From positions 3,477,880-3,541,879 of the forward strand of contig NZ_AP028155.1 of assembly GCF_033096445.1 (NCBI RefSeq): a DNA stretch of 64,000 nucleotides. Reading direction: 5' to 3'. This document shows, piece by piece, positions 1 through 9,800 of this stretch (position 1 is its first letter; every line of letters begins with the position of its first letter). The notes under the pieces were generated by a model, which searched no databases, had not been told where the DNA came from, and saw only the letters and a program-made list of their open reading frames with translations. Made by a program: the position numbers and the translations under genes. Source of the DNA: Butyricimonas faecihominis. Lineage in GTDB: Bacteria; Bacteroidota; Bacteroidia; Bacteroidales; Marinifilaceae.

Positions 1-1
1 T

Positions 2-643
2 GCCGTTGATTTTCTTTCGACTCGCGATGATGTTGATCCTGAACGTATTGGAATTTTAGGTATTTGCGGGTGGGGTGGTATGGCTCTTAACGCTGCCGCG
101 ATGGATACGCGTATTAAAGCTACGGTTACTTCCACGATGTATGACATGAGTCGCGTGAATGCCAACGGGTATTTTGACGCGATGGATGCCGACCAACGGT
201 ATGAGCTTCGTCGGCAACTCAATGCCCAGCGTACACTTGATGCCAAGAATGGCACGTATGAACTAGCCGGGGGAGTGGTCGATCCATTACCGGATGATGC
301 CCCGCAGTTCGTGAAGGATTATTACGCTTACTACAAAACGCCGCGTGGTTACCACAAACGTTCACTTAATTCCAATAATGGCTGGAATAAGACATCGTCA
401 CTTTCATTTATTAATATGCCCTTGTTGGCTTACAGCGATGAAATACGGAATGCCGTGCTTATGATTCATGGTGAAAAGGCTCATTCTCGCTATTTTAGTG
501 AAGATGCATTCAAAAAATTGAAAGGTGACAACAAGGAACTTTTGATTATTCCCGGTGCAAGCCACGTGGATTTGTACGATAATCAGGCAAATGTTATTCC
601 TTTTGACAAGATAGAATCTTTCTTTCGTGAATATTTGAAATAA
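2..643 (+). CDS. Alpha/beta hydrolase, dienelactone-hydrolase-like, 5' end missing
   Basis: The reading frame is open from base 2, so the gene starts before the window; 213 residues are visible. The nucleophile elbow reads GICGWGG (bases 59-79), so the nucleophile would be Cys instead of the usual Ser, as in dienelactone-hydrolase-type enzymes. The C-terminal part has the last strands of the fold: an IHGEKAHS segment where the acid residue is expected and PGASHVDLY, which supplies the catalytic His. It is probably a soluble esterase-like enzyme of the broad alpha/beta hydrolase family common in Bacteroidales. The substrate cannot be told. It ends just before a strong terminator hairpin. The family is fairly sure; the exact activity is unknown. 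Confidence 0.8.
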   Translation, partial: AVDFLSTRDDVDPERIGILGICGWGGMALNAAAMDTRIKATVTSTMYDMSRVNANGYFDAMDADQRYELRRQLNAQRTLDAKNGTYELAGGVVDPLPDDAPQFVKDYYAYYKTPRGYHKRSLNSNNGWNKTSSLSFINMPLLAYSDEIRNAVLMIHGEKAHSRYFSEDAFKKLKGDNKELLIIPGASHVDLYDNQANVIPFDKIESFFREYLK

Positions 644-645
644 TA

Positions 646-686
646 AAAATACCCAAGTTCATGTTGATTTTGAACTTGGGTATTTT
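646..686. terminator. Bidirectional intrinsic terminator
   Basis: A perfect inverted repeat with 16-bp arms (646-661 and 671-686) and a 9-nt loop lies between two convergent genes. The arms begin with AAAA and end with TTTT, so the hairpin has a U-tract in either direction. It should stop both the hydrolase transcript and the M49-like peptidase transcript. Confidence 0.85.
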
Positions 687-704
687 GTATAATATCATTC
701 CGGA

Positions 705-2336
705 TTATAACCCTAGAACTTTGGTTCCTTGTTTGAAGAAAATATCCTTCGGGATGTTAGCTCCCGCGATACGATCTAAGTCTTTCTGTAAGGTCGGGGG
801 AACGATACCCTTTTCTGCAACCAATTTAGTCGCTTTTTGGATGTCTCCGTCTCCTTCGATCGTGATATATTCTCCGGCAATCACTTCGATGTCTTTTTTC
901 ATCTTTTCGAAATCTACGGTGTAGTATCCCGTGGTTTCATCTTTGCTGATAGCTCCGCTTTCCATGAAATGGGCGAATTGCATCATGTTAGCTTTTCCGT
1001 GGGCGCTGGCAGCACCGAAACGAACGGAACGGAAGATTCCGGCGATAAAAGTCACGTAATTATCCATGAGGTCTTTGTTTTCCAATACACCCCATTCTGC
1101 AAGTTTGGTCACGCAGAATAACCCAAGGATGTCCGCTTTACCTTCCTCGATAGAGGTGTAGTAGTTTTGCAGGGCGGAACGAACGTCTTGTTTGCCATTC
1201 AGCGTGTATTTAATTCCTAGCCCGTGAGCGACTTCGTGGAACATCACGTTTTCGAAGAAAGCATCAAAACTAATATGTTTTTGTTGATCGGGCGTAATTA
1301 ACAATTTGGAAATCGGCACAACCATTTTCTCGAATTTGGCCTGCATGGAGTTTTTCAATTGTAGTTTACGACTTCCTTTCGCCGCGTGTACTCTCGGGTC
1401 GTTCGGCAGGTTGATAGCGATATTTTTACTTCCGGCATTGCAATCTCCGGCGTAATAAATCACGTCGTAAGCGTTCATGTCTGGGTTAGCATTTGCTTTT
1501 TCCTTTTTGTATTTGGCAGGAACCGGTAAATTTTCCTGTAATTTGGGCAAGTATTGAGCGTATTCAGACAAGCGTTTACTCCACTCTTTATCTTTCACGA
1601 GGATTTGTCCGGAGTGAGAAGCTTTATACCCGTAGAGTTGATCTTCGTAAGTCTCGATGGGACCAACCACGAAATCCAACGTGTTGTTCTGCATGTCCAT
1701 CCATGCTAAATCACTGGCTAGGTAATCATCATCCAGAAGGGCTTTTGCTCTTAATGCCAAGTAGTTTTTCAATCCCGGGTCTTCAGCTAGTGCGGCAGCT
1801 TCTTCCAGTAATTTGGATGCTTTTGCCACTTCTTCCGGGTAAGCTTCGTGGAATGAAAGCACGATAAGCTTTCCGACTGCATCCCGACGGATAACGCTAT
1901 ACCAGTCCGTTTTGCGAGGATCATCCAGCGCGTCGAATTCTTCTTTCGTCATGTCAGCCGGGTAGAAGTTTGCTCCAAGAGGTTTTGCTCCCACGCCGTC
2001 GATGAAAGGTTTGTTGTCGTTTAATCTATCCCAAGGACCATAGTTTATGGAAAGATATTTCAGAGCGGCAGAATCCTGAGCGAATTGTGCCATCAATGCA
2101 CTCTTATCTCCATAAGCGTTTTGCCAGAAAATGTTTTCCATTATATCGGCGACTTCGATAAGTATGGGAATCATTTTCTTCTCGTTGTCGGTCAATTGGC
2201 TCAAATCCGTTGTTAACGGGAATTCAGCATACTGATCTGCAAGCGCTTGGTAGGGGCTTGGCTTCGTTTCTTTCTTGGCCTCTTTACAAGAGAACAAGAA
2301 AACACCTAAAGATAGAAGTAGGAATAGTTTTCTCAT
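705..2336 (-). CDS. M49-like (dipeptidyl-peptidase III related) zinc metallopeptidase lipoprotein
   Basis: 543 residues beginning with a lipoprotein signal peptide (lipobox LFSC, Cys near residue 17), so probably anchored in the outer membrane or periplasm. The zinc site is visible: HEVAH at residues 367-371 within FHEVAHGLG, followed by IEEGKAD near residues 396-402 that supplies the third ligand. This layout matches the M49-related branch in which the motif is HEXXH; classical dipeptidyl-peptidase III uses HEXXXH. The expected role is release of dipeptides or processing of peptides outside the cytoplasm, but the substrate is unknown. The gene stands alone, divergent from the sigma-factor gene at 2430 and convergent with the hydrolase. 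Similar proteins are often labelled Zn-dependent hydrolase or dipeptidyl-peptidase 3 family. Confidence 0.8.
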   Translation of the reverse strand: MRKLFLLLSLGVFLFSCKEAKKETKPSPYQALADQYAEFPLTTDLSQLTDNEKKMIPILIEVADIMENIFWQNAYGDKSALMAQFAQDSAALKYLSINYGPWDRLNDNKPFIDGVGAKPLGANFYPADMTKEEFDALDDPRKTDWYSVIRRDAVGKLIVLSFHEAYPEEVAKASKLLEEAAALAEDPGLKNYLALRAKALLDDDYLASDLAWMDMQNNTLDFVVGPIETYEDQLYGYKASHSGQILVKDKEWSKRLSEYAQYLPKLQENLPVPAKYKKEKANANPDMNAYDVIYYAGDCNAGSKNIAINLPNDPRVHAAKGSRKLQLKNSMQAKFEKMVVPISKLLITPDQQKHISFDAFFENVMFHEVAHGLGIKYTLNGKQDVRSALQNYYTSIEEGKADILGLFCVTKLAEWGVLENKDLMDNYVTFIAGIFRSVRFGAASAHGKANMMQFAHFMESGAISKDETTGYYTVDFEKMKKDIEVIAGEYITIEGDGDIQKATKLVAEKGIVPPTLQKDLDRIAGANIPKDIFFKQGTKVLGL

Positions 2337-2429
2337 TTTTATAAAATTTGTGTTTGAGTATTTGAGGGACGAATTTATAAAAAATTCCGTTACCTTTGTG
2401 ATTGGTAGTCGTGATCATTAATTTTTAGG

Positions 2430-3020
2430 ATGTATAAGGTGAACGATTCTGAGAAAAATAGGAATCAAGAAATATGTAATTTACTTCGTTCCGGAAATCA
2501 AAAGGGGATGGAGTTGTTATTTGATGCCTATTATAAACCCTTGGTCGTGTGGGCTGATACGTTTTTACGGGACGTGAACATGGCAGAAGATGTCGTGCAG
2601 GATTTTTTCTTTTCCATTTGGAATAATAAAGTTTACTTGAATTTCTTCCCTTCTACTTTGGCCTCTTTGCTTTACGTGTCTGTGCGTAACCGTTGTCTGA
2701 ACCGGATGGATAAGCAAGATGTTTTTCATCATGCTGTGGACTTGGACCACGTGGATTTAGCTTTCGAAGAGTATAATGAGAATCATGACGCCATCGTGTC
2801 GAAGGTGTTGGACGAGATTGCGTTATTACCCGAAAGAAGTCGGGATGTCGTGAACGGGGTGTTTGTCGAGGGATTGAAATACCGGGAAGTGGCCGAGCGT
2901 TACGGGATCTCAGTTTCCACGGTAAAAACATTGCTGGGTCTCTCGGTTAAGAAATTGAGAGAGCGATTGAATGAGGAGTTATTCGCAGGATTCCTGTTAT
3001 TTTTCTGTACTCGAAAATAA
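2430..3020 (+). CDS. ECF RNA polymerase sigma factor, FecI-like
   Basis: 196 residues with sigma region 2 (about residues 26-66, including AEDVVQDFFFSIW) and region 4 (about 133-180, LPERSRDV followed by a helix-turn-helix GISVSTVKTLLG). It is the typical Bacteroidales ECF sigma factor that works with a FecR anti-sigma factor and an STN-bearing SusC receptor; both follow directly downstream. It should direct RNA polymerase to the SusC/SusD operon when substrate is sensed. A TAnnTTTG element (TACCTTTG, 2391-2398) sits 31 bp upstream of the ATG, but I see no matching -33 TTG at the right distance. Confidence 0.93.
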   Translation: MYKVNDSEKNRNQEICNLLRSGNQKGMELLFDAYYKPLVVWADTFLRDVNMAEDVVQDFFFSIWNNKVYLNFFPSTLASLLYVSVRNRCLNRMDKQDVFHHAVDLDHVDLAFEEYNENHDAIVSKVLDEIALLPERSRDVVNGVFVEGLKYREVAERYGISVSTVKTLLGLSVKKLRERLNEELFAGFLLFFCTRK

Positions 3021-3096
3021 AATTTAAAAATTTTTCAAAAATCTATTAGACCTTTTTTAATGTTTCCGGTACTATTGATGAAAAATAGTATGATTT

Positions 3097-4269
3097 ATGC
3101 GAAATGGTTTATTAGATCAAGAAACGGAAGAGCGCTTGCTGGCTTATTTCAACGGGGAGTTGGATGAGGAAGGGCGTTTTGCCGTGGAGCAATGGTTGAA
3201 CGATAGTCCGGAAAATAAGAAGGTCTATCATCAACTGGAAAAAGATGCCTTATTTATTCGTTGGGCGAATCGGGAACAGAAAGTTCACGTGGAGGATAGA
3301 GAAGCAATGCTATTTCGACAGATTCGCCGGGCAAAGATTCGGAAAATCGGGTTTCGGGTGGCGGCCTCCGTGGCTGTTCTGGTGGCATTGGGTGGCGTGT
3401 ATCTGTTTATGTCAACTCCGGCTAAAGAGAATATGCTGGCGGAAAATACACCGATCATACGAGCGAATTATCCACAGGCTCGATTGGTCCTTTCTACCGG
3501 AGAAGTTATTGATCTGACGAAAAATACAGATAATATCGTGGAAAAGGATGGTTCCGTGGTGGCGATCGACACGAATAAGGCACTCGTGTATAATCAATCG
3601 GGAAACGTGGAAACCGAGAAACCGATATATAACAAGGTTATCGTTCCTCGTGGGGGGGAGTTCTTCCTGACGCTTTCTGACGGGACAGGGGTGTGGTTGA
3701 ACGCGGAGTCAGAATTGGAATATCCGGTAAAGTTCACTTCGGGAGAGCGTCATGTGAAATTAAAAGGAGAGGCTTATTTTAGTGTAAAGAAGGATACTAC
3801 AAAACCTTTCTTTGTCACTTCCGGGGCCTATCGTTTACGGGTATATGGTACCGAGTTCAATATGAATACCTACCATAAAGAACGGATTCAAGTGGTGCTG
3901 GTAAACGGGGCTGTTGGCTTCCGGGCAAATGCTTCGACCCCGGAGCGGAGGCTGAAACCGAATCAACTGGGAGAGGCCAACGAGATCACGGGGGAGGTTG
4001 AAATTAAAGATGTGGATGTATATTCCTATATTGCTTGGAAGAATCAGGATGTGGTGTTCGTGAACGAAAGGCTGGAATCCATCATGGAAAAAATTGAACG
4101 CTGGTATGATGTGAGCGTCTTTTTCCAGAATGATTCATTGAAAGATGTCAGGTTCTACGGGAACGTGCAGCGCTATGCTGATATTCGGGATTTGTTGTTC
4201 TTCTTGGAGAAGACATCGGATGTGCATTTCAGCGTGAAAGATCGAACGATTATTGTTAGCAATAAATAA
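3097..4269 (+). CDS. FecR-family anti-sigma factor
   Basis: 390 residues. The cytoplasmic N-terminus (about 1-85) should bind the sigma factor. A single membrane segment follows at about 88-106 (VAASVAVLVALGGVYLFM). The periplasmic part holds the FecR domain (about 180-275, with VPRGGEFFLTLSDGTGVWLN and a GEAYFSV strand) and a C-terminal DUF4974 domain (about 318-388). It lies 76 bp after the sigma gene and before the SusC gene. Known role of the family: keep the sigma factor inactive until the STN domain of the loaded outer-membrane receptor contacts FecR. The DNA here is GC-richer than the SusC gene that follows. Confidence 0.93.
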   Translation: MRNGLLDQETEERLLAYFNGELDEEGRFAVEQWLNDSPENKKVYHQLEKDALFIRWANREQKVHVEDREAMLFRQIRRAKIRKIGFRVAASVAVLVALGGVYLFMSTPAKENMLAENTPIIRANYPQARLVLSTGEVIDLTKNTDNIVEKDGSVVAIDTNKALVYNQSGNVETEKPIYNKVIVPRGGEFFLTLSDGTGVWLNAESELEYPVKFTSGERHVKLKGEAYFSVKKDTTKPFFVTSGAYRLRVYGTEFNMNTYHKERIQVVLVNGAVGFRANASTPERRLKPNQLGEANEITGEVEIKDVDVYSYIAWKNQDVVFVNERLESIMEKIERWYDVSVFFQNDSLKDVRFYGNVQRYADIRDLLFFLEKTSDVHFSVKDRTIIVSNK

Positions 4270-4273
4270 AAAA

Positions 4274-4296
4274 CGGAGAGTTGTGGCGACTCTCCG
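4274..4296 (+). promoter_or_regulatory. Hairpin between fecR-like and susC-like genes
   Basis: An 8-bp perfect stem (CGGAGAGT at 4274-4281, ACTCTCCG at 4289-4296) with a 7-nt loop lies just after the FecR stop codon. No T-run follows, so it is not a clear terminator. It could partly stop transcription or shield the end of the regulator mRNA so that receptor genes are expressed separately. The role is inferred. Confidence 0.4.
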
Positions 4297-4372
4297 GAGA
4301 TTGTAATAACCAGTAACCGCCTTCTTGCAAAAGGTCGTTACCATGTTTAACATAAAATTTGTAAACAAAGTT

Positions 4373-7300
4373 ATGAAAAAAAAGAAAGGATCGTGCTATT
4401 TCTTTGGGAAAGCACGAGAAAAAGTTTGGCAAATGATGAAATTACGAATGGTTTTGATCATTTTTCTCGTAGGTTTGACCTCTTTACCAACCATGGCACA
4501 AGATCAAACCGTTACGTTAAAATTGACGGATGTGAATCTGTACGAATTGTTTGATGCAATTCGAAAACAGACGGGGTTACGTTTTCTTTATAATGCGGAA
4601 CAGATGAAAGAAGTTCCTAAGGTAAGCGTTGATGTGAAAAACAAGAAGGTGAAGGATGTTTTGACAGAAGTGTTAACAGGAACTCCTCTTACGTTTGAGT
4701 ATAACAAAGGGGTAGTAACACTGAAAGAAAGAAAAGCGACGGAAAAACCTCAAGTGAAGTTAATAACGATAACTGGTCGTGTTGTTGATGAAAAAGGGAA
4801 TCCGATTCCTGGAGCAACCGTTTTAATTCAAGGAACAACACAAGGAGTGGCAACAGATGTTGAGGGTGCATATACGATTAATGTTCGTCCTGATGATGCA
4901 TTGAGGGTTTCTTTTATTGGTTATAAGACGGAAGTGGTTGAAATTAAAGGGAAAACAAAGATAAATATACGGTTAAATCCGACTGCTGAAAATATTGAGG
5001 AAGTGACAGTCGTTGCCTTTGGGGAACAGAAAAAAGAGAGTGTGGTTGCAGCTATTACAACAGTGAACCCAGAGGCGTTGAGATCATCGAGTAGCGATCT
5101 TACAACTCAATTTGCTGGTAAAATTCCCGGTATGATTGCATGGCAGACAGGTGGTCTTCCAGGAGCTTTGACAGAAGAAGAAATGAATACGAAGTTTTAC
5201 ATTCGTGGTATAACATCTTTTCAGTCAAGGGCAAATATAGATCCTCTAATTTTGATTGATGGAGTAGAATCTTCTAAATTGGATTTAGCTCGTATCGCAC
5301 CTGAAGATATAGAATCTTTTAGTGTCATGAAAGATGCTTCTGCTACAGCGATGTATGGGGCTCGTGGAGCTAATGGTGTGATTTTGGTTACAACGAAAAA
5401 AGGTGAAGAGGGATCAGTGTATACTTCATTACGTTATGAGGCTATTGCATCTATGCCAACACGTGAAATAGAGGTGGTAGATCCTGTTACTTATATGAAA
5501 ATGTATAATCAGGCAATTATGACTCGTAATCCTAATGCAACTCCAGAATATAGTGTAGAGCGTATAGAGAGAACGAATAATCCTAACTATCCATCATTTG
5601 TTTATCCTGCCAATGATTGGTATAAGATTCTTTTTAAAGATTATTCTATAAATCATCATATGGGTTTGAATATTCGTGGTGGTTCGAGGGTTATTCAGTA
5701 TTATGCTTCCCTTAATTATATTCGTGACGAAGGGATGTTGAAAACAGAAAAATTAAATCAATTTGATTGTAATGTGAAGAATAATACAATGACATTCAGG
5801 GCAAACTTAAATATTGATTTAAGTGCGGGAATTAGGTTATTGCTTTCTTCTTCTGCTTCTCTTGATAAATATCATGGTCCATTGCAAAATGTTCAGGATA
5901 TTTATTATCAAGCTTTTACGGCAAGTCCTGTTAATTTTGCCGTAATTTATCCTGCTGATGAAACTTATAATTGGCCGCATATTCGTTTTGGTATGTCAGC
6001 AGCGGGAGGAAATAATCCTTACATGAATCTTCATAAAGGATATATGGATCGTAGTCGGTATTCAGCTACAGTTCGTGCAGAATATATTCAAAATTTGTCA
6101 CAGTTGCTTAAAGGTTTAGAAGTTCGTGCTAGTGTTTCTTTAAATAGGACGGGATATTATACAACACCTTTCCAAACGAAACCTTTTCTTTATCGTTTAG
6201 ATTCGTATGATTTTGAAACAGGGAAGCATAAACTTTATCCATTAAATGCAGTGACTGCAGAGAGAACATTAAGTGCCGTGAGAGGAGATGATACTCAAGC
6301 AACGCAAACTACATACGAGATTCGAGGATTACATACAGCGGCATGGGGAGAGCATCAGACAAGTTTGACAGGTGTTTTTAATATGCAAGAATCAACGGGT
6401 TCTCCTGTGGCAGGTGTTTTAGAGGCAATTCCTCACCGAAATATGGGATTGGCTATGCGAGGGACTTATGGTTTTCGTGATCGTTATTTTTTAGAAGCTA
6501 GTTTTGGATATAATGGATCAGAACGTTTTGACAAAGGGCATCAATGGGGATTTTTTCCAGCTGTAGGAATGGCATGGATTGCATCAAAAGAAAATTTTTT
6601 AGCAGGGGCTTCTAAATGGTTATCCTTTTTGAAGTTTAGACTTTCTTGGGGGGAAGTGGGGAACGATGGAATTATCTCTTCTCCTCGTTTTACACATTTA
6701 CCAACGCTTTCTCTTGAAACTGTAACAGATCCCCGTCCCAATAGGGGTAATTTTGATAGAGATAGGTTAGTGTCTTATCCTAATAGTAAGATCAAGTGGG
6801 AAATTGCAGAACAAGTGAATTTAGGTATTGAAACAAAATTATTTAATGGGTTGTTTGAGGTAAATGCTGATATTTACCAGGAAATACGTCATAATATTAT
6901 TGACTATAGAATAACAATGCCAGCGACAGTTGGATTGGAAAAATATCAATTAGCAAATGTAGGGAAAGCTCGTTCGAGGGGAATAGATTTATCAGGTAAA
7001 ATTCAACACGCTTTTAGTAATGATTTTTGGATAATATTAAACGGAACTTTTACGTATAGTAAAGCAGTTTATCTGGAAATAGAAGAAGCTATAGATAAAC
7101 CATCTTGGCAACGTAAAAAGGGAAAGGAAATATCACAATCAATAGGTTATATTGCGGAGGGATTATTTCAAGATCAAGCGGAAATTGATAATTCACCGGT
7201 TCAAGGTGGAGATATAATGCCAGGAGATATTCGTTATAGAGATTTAAATGAGGATGGTGTGATAGACGTTCGAGATGCAACGTATATAGGGTTTCCTGAA

Positions 7301-7813
7301 ACACCACGAGTGATTTATGGATTTAGTGGTTTTATTAATTATAAAAATTTCGAATTTAATTTTGCTTTTCAAGGATCGGGTAAACGAGGATTTTTTATGG
7401 ATCCGATGCAAATCAATCCTTTTGTGGGAGATAGGGCAATGTTGAAAGAGATTTATAATGACCACTGGAGTGAAGATAACATGAAAGAACACCCTTTCTG
7501 GCCTCGTCTTTCTACTCAGTCCATAAATGTTCATAATCCTCAGGAAAATTGGGCGGCATCAAAGGAAGTTCGAAAAAGTACCTATTTTATGCGTGAATGT
7601 AGTTTCTTGCGTTGTACATCAATTGAATTGGCATACAATATGCCTCAACGATTGATGCAAAAAATTAAGATGCAGAATTTGAAATTTTACGCTCGCGTTA
7701 ATAATCCATTTATAATTTCAAATTTTAAAATATGGGATGTTGAATTAGGTAATAGTGGGTTTAATTATCCAATTCAACGGACGTTTTCTTTGGGGTTAAA
7801 TCTAAGTTTTTAA
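4373..7813 (+). CDS. SusC/RagA-family TonB-dependent outer-membrane receptor with STN domain
   Basis: 1146 residues from the chosen ATG. A longer frame reaches back to TTG 4325, but ATG 4373 (MKKKKGSCYFFGKAREKVW) gives the usual long basic leader before the hydrophobic signal segment; ATG 4433 is the alternative. After the signal peptide (ending near TMAQ) come an STN domain (about 45-120), a carboxypeptidase-like regulatory domain (ITGRVVDEKGNPIPGATVLI, about 130-215), a plug (VTVVAFGEQKKESV onward) and a 22-strand-type barrel ending in FSLGLNLSF. It imports a bulky ligand with SusD and TonB energy. The STN domain links it to the upstream sigma/FecR pair. From about 4740 the DNA is distinctly AT-rich. 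The ligand is unknown. Confidence 0.93.
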   Translation: MKKKKGSCYFFGKAREKVWQMMKLRMVLIIFLVGLTSLPTMAQDQTVTLKLTDVNLYELFDAIRKQTGLRFLYNAEQMKEVPKVSVDVKNKKVKDVLTEVLTGTPLTFEYNKGVVTLKERKATEKPQVKLITITGRVVDEKGNPIPGATVLIQGTTQGVATDVEGAYTINVRPDDALRVSFIGYKTEVVEIKGKTKINIRLNPTAENIEEVTVVAFGEQKKESVVAAITTVNPEALRSSSSDLTTQFAGKIPGMIAWQTGGLPGALTEEEMNTKFYIRGITSFQSRANIDPLILIDGVESSKLDLARIAPEDIESFSVMKDASATAMYGARGANGVILVTTKKGEEGSVYTSLRYEAIASMPTREIEVVDPVTYMKMYNQAIMTRNPNATPEYSVERIERTNNPNYPSFVYPANDWYKILFKDYSINHHMGLNIRGGSRVIQYYASLNYIRDEGMLKTEKLNQFDCNVKNNTMTFRANLNIDLSAGIRLLLSSSASLDKYHGPLQNVQDIYYQAFTASPVNFAVIYPADETYNWPHIRFGMSAAGGNNPYMNLHKGYMDRSRYSATVRAEYIQNLSQLLKGLEVRASVSLNRTGYYTTPFQTKPFLYRLDSYDFETGKHKLYPLNAVTAERTLSAVRGDDTQATQTTYEIRGLHTAAWGEHQTSLTGVFNMQESTGSPVAGVLEAIPHRNMGLAMRGTYGFRDRYFLEASFGYNGSERFDKGHQWGFFPAVGMAWIASKENFLAGASKWLSFLKFRLSWGEVGNDGIISSPRFTHLPTLSLETVTDPRPNRGNFDRDRLVSYPNSKIKWEIAEQVNLGIETKLFNGLFEVNADIYQEIRHNIIDYRITMPATVGLEKYQLANVGKARSRGIDLSGKIQHAFSNDFWIILNGTFTYSKAVYLEIEEAIDKPSWQRKKGKEISQSIGYIAEGLFQDQAEIDNSPVQGGDIMPGDIRYRDLNEDGVIDVRDATYIGFPETPRVIYGFSGFINYKNFEFNFAFQGSGKRGFFMDPMQINPFVGDRAMLKEIYNDHWSEDNMKEHPFWPRLSTQSINVHNPQENWAASKEVRKSTYFMRECSFLRCTSIELAYNMPQRLMQKIKMQNLKFYARVNNPFIISNFKIWDVELGNSGFNYPIQRTFSLGLNLSF

Positions 7814-7828
7814 TTTTATAATGACAGA

Positions 7829-9763
7829 ATGATGAAACGTATATATTTATTTTTTTTATCAGTGTCTTTTCTTATCACGGGTTGTGATTATTTGGATATG
7901 GTGCCAGAAGATGATATAAAAACTGTTGAAACAGTTTTTGAACAGCGAAAGGATGCTGAGAAGTGGTTGCTTGGTACATATACTGCAACTAAAGATTTAG
8001 CTACTAATGTAGCAAAAAATGTTGCTTATTTTGGAACGGATGAGGTTACTACGGGTGAGTATATTCGGAATAGAGGATATGGGGGATTTAAGATAAGTGA
8101 AGGATTACAGATGTCTCAAGAACCATATGGAAATGTTTGGGATAACGTGGGTAGTTCTTCTGGATTGTTGTATTACCAGATTCTGCGTAATATTAATATA
8201 TTTATTGAAAATATAGATGCGGTATATAATATGACAGATGTGGAAAAACGGCAATGGAAGGCAGAAGCAAAAGCTTTAAAAGCTTATGTGTATTTTGATT
8301 TAGTGCGTCATTATGGCCCCATTGTACTTGTTCCCAAGAATCTTTCCGTAGATATTGATATGTCTGAATTACGCCAGCAACGTGTTCATGTTGATACTTG
8401 CTTTAATGCGCTCGTGCGTTTGTGTGATGAAGCTGCTAAAGATTTATTATTAGGAAATCAAAAACCGTTTGACCGTAAACCGTTTTTTAGTAAAGAGGCG
8501 ACATTGGCATTAAAAGCGAGAGCTTTACTTTATGCGGCATCTCCGCTTTTTAATGGAAATGAATTTTATTCTGATTTTTTGGATAAAGAAGGTAAGCCGC
8601 TTTTTAGCACGAGCTATGATCATGAGAAGTGGCATTTGGCGGCATTGGCTGCTGATGAGGCTGTAAGAGTGGCAGTGGAAGCAGGACATGCATTGTGTTC
8701 CGGTACTATTAGTAATCATTCTGAGGTTCTGAATCATATGGAGGATATCGAAAAAAGTGTTATTTCAGATTTTGATAATCAAGAATTTATTTTAGAATGG
8801 AAAAGTGTTGCGGGTTTCTCGGAATTACTACTTCCTCGTCTAAGGCCTGAAGATACAGAACATTTTAACTCAGCCGTTCTTGGGAGTTTATCTCCCTCAT
8901 TGAAAATGGTTGAAATGTATTATACAGATAAAGGGTTACCGATAGATATGGATAAAACATGGAATTATTCTTCTCGGTATTATATGGGAATGGAAAGTGA
9001 TCCCGATTATACTGATATTGTATTGACGAATGCTGATGTTTTGCAATTGCATTTGCGGCGTGAACCTCGTTTTTATGCTTGTATTGCGGCAGATCGCACG
9101 AAATGGCAAAGAGGGCCTAAAGGCCAAGAAATTAATTACAATTTAACGGTTGAGGCTTATAAGGGAGAGAGTTTTGGTTCTCAGTATGACATCGTTTCTA
9201 GTACTGTTGCTCAAAATATAAACGGATATTGGTGGAAAAAATTCTTAGAGTCAGAATTAACAACAAAAGAATATGTGGTTAGTGCTAATAGAACATTGCC
9301 TATTATTCGGTTAGCAGAACTTTACTTGATGCAGGCAGAAGCTTGGAACGAGTATTTAGAAAAACCAGATGCTAGAGTTTACTCTCCGCTTAACAAAGTT
9401 CGGGAAAGAGCTGGAATTCCTGATGTTGTTACAGCGTGGAAGTCGTATTCGAATAATCCGGAGAAAGTGGATAATAGAGATGGGATGCGCGATATTATTC
9501 AGCGTGAGATTAATCTTGAATTTGCTCTTGAAGGACACCGTTTTTGGAATTTGCGTCGTTGGAAAACTGCTCATATAGAATTGAACGAGAAACAATATGG
9601 TTGGAATGTCTTGGGAGAAAATGCACAAGCGTTTTATAATGATTATAATGGTCCCGTGATTGTGTGGAGTAAATGTAAATTTACAGCGCCACGTGATTAT
9701 TTATTTCCGATAAAGGCTGAAGAAGTATTAATGTCTAGTCTTGTCCAAAATCCTGGGTGGTAG
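7829..9763 (+). CDS. SusD/RagB-family substrate-binding outer-membrane lipoprotein
   Basis: 644 residues starting MMKRIYLFF with lipobox LITGC. The body shows the SusD pattern: N-terminal YLDMVPEDD, a TPR-like segment (AEAKALKAYVYFDLVRHYGPIVLVP, about 145-175) and the C-terminal signature FALEGHRFWNLRRW (about 565-580). It sits on the cell surface as the lid of the SusC barrel and captures the ligand. The gene starts 15 bp after the SusC stop, so they share a transcript. No sugar-enzyme gene is nearby, so a polysaccharide cannot be assumed as ligand. Confidence 0.93.
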   Translation: MMKRIYLFFLSVSFLITGCDYLDMVPEDDIKTVETVFEQRKDAEKWLLGTYTATKDLATNVAKNVAYFGTDEVTTGEYIRNRGYGGFKISEGLQMSQEPYGNVWDNVGSSSGLLYYQILRNINIFIENIDAVYNMTDVEKRQWKAEAKALKAYVYFDLVRHYGPIVLVPKNLSVDIDMSELRQQRVHVDTCFNALVRLCDEAAKDLLLGNQKPFDRKPFFSKEATLALKARALLYAASPLFNGNEFYSDFLDKEGKPLFSTSYDHEKWHLAALAADEAVRVAVEAGHALCSGTISNHSEVLNHMEDIEKSVISDFDNQEFILEWKSVAGFSELLLPRLRPEDTEHFNSAVLGSLSPSLKMVEMYYTDKGLPIDMDKTWNYSSRYYMGMESDPDYTDIVLTNADVLQLHLRREPRFYACIAADRTKWQRGPKGQEINYNLTVEAYKGESFGSQYDIVSSTVAQNINGYWWKKFLESELTTKEYVVSANRTLPIIRLAELYLMQAEAWNEYLEKPDARVYSPLNKVRERAGIPDVVTAWKSYSNNPEKVDNRDGMRDIIQREINLEFALEGHRFWNLRRWKTAHIELNEKQYGWNVLGENAQAFYNDYNGPVIVWSKCKFTAPRDYLFPIKAEEVLMSSLVQNPGW

Positions 9764-9800
9764 TATGTTTGTTAATAAAAATCATATTAAATCTTTAATT

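Noticed and set aside
661-924. 87-residue frame near the first terminator
   Set aside because: Its start lies inside the hairpin loop and the rest is antisense to the M49-like gene.
4325-4372. Start of SusC at TTG 4325
   Set aside because: TTG 4325 would add 16 residues before the usual basic leader; ATG 4373 gives a typical SusC signal.
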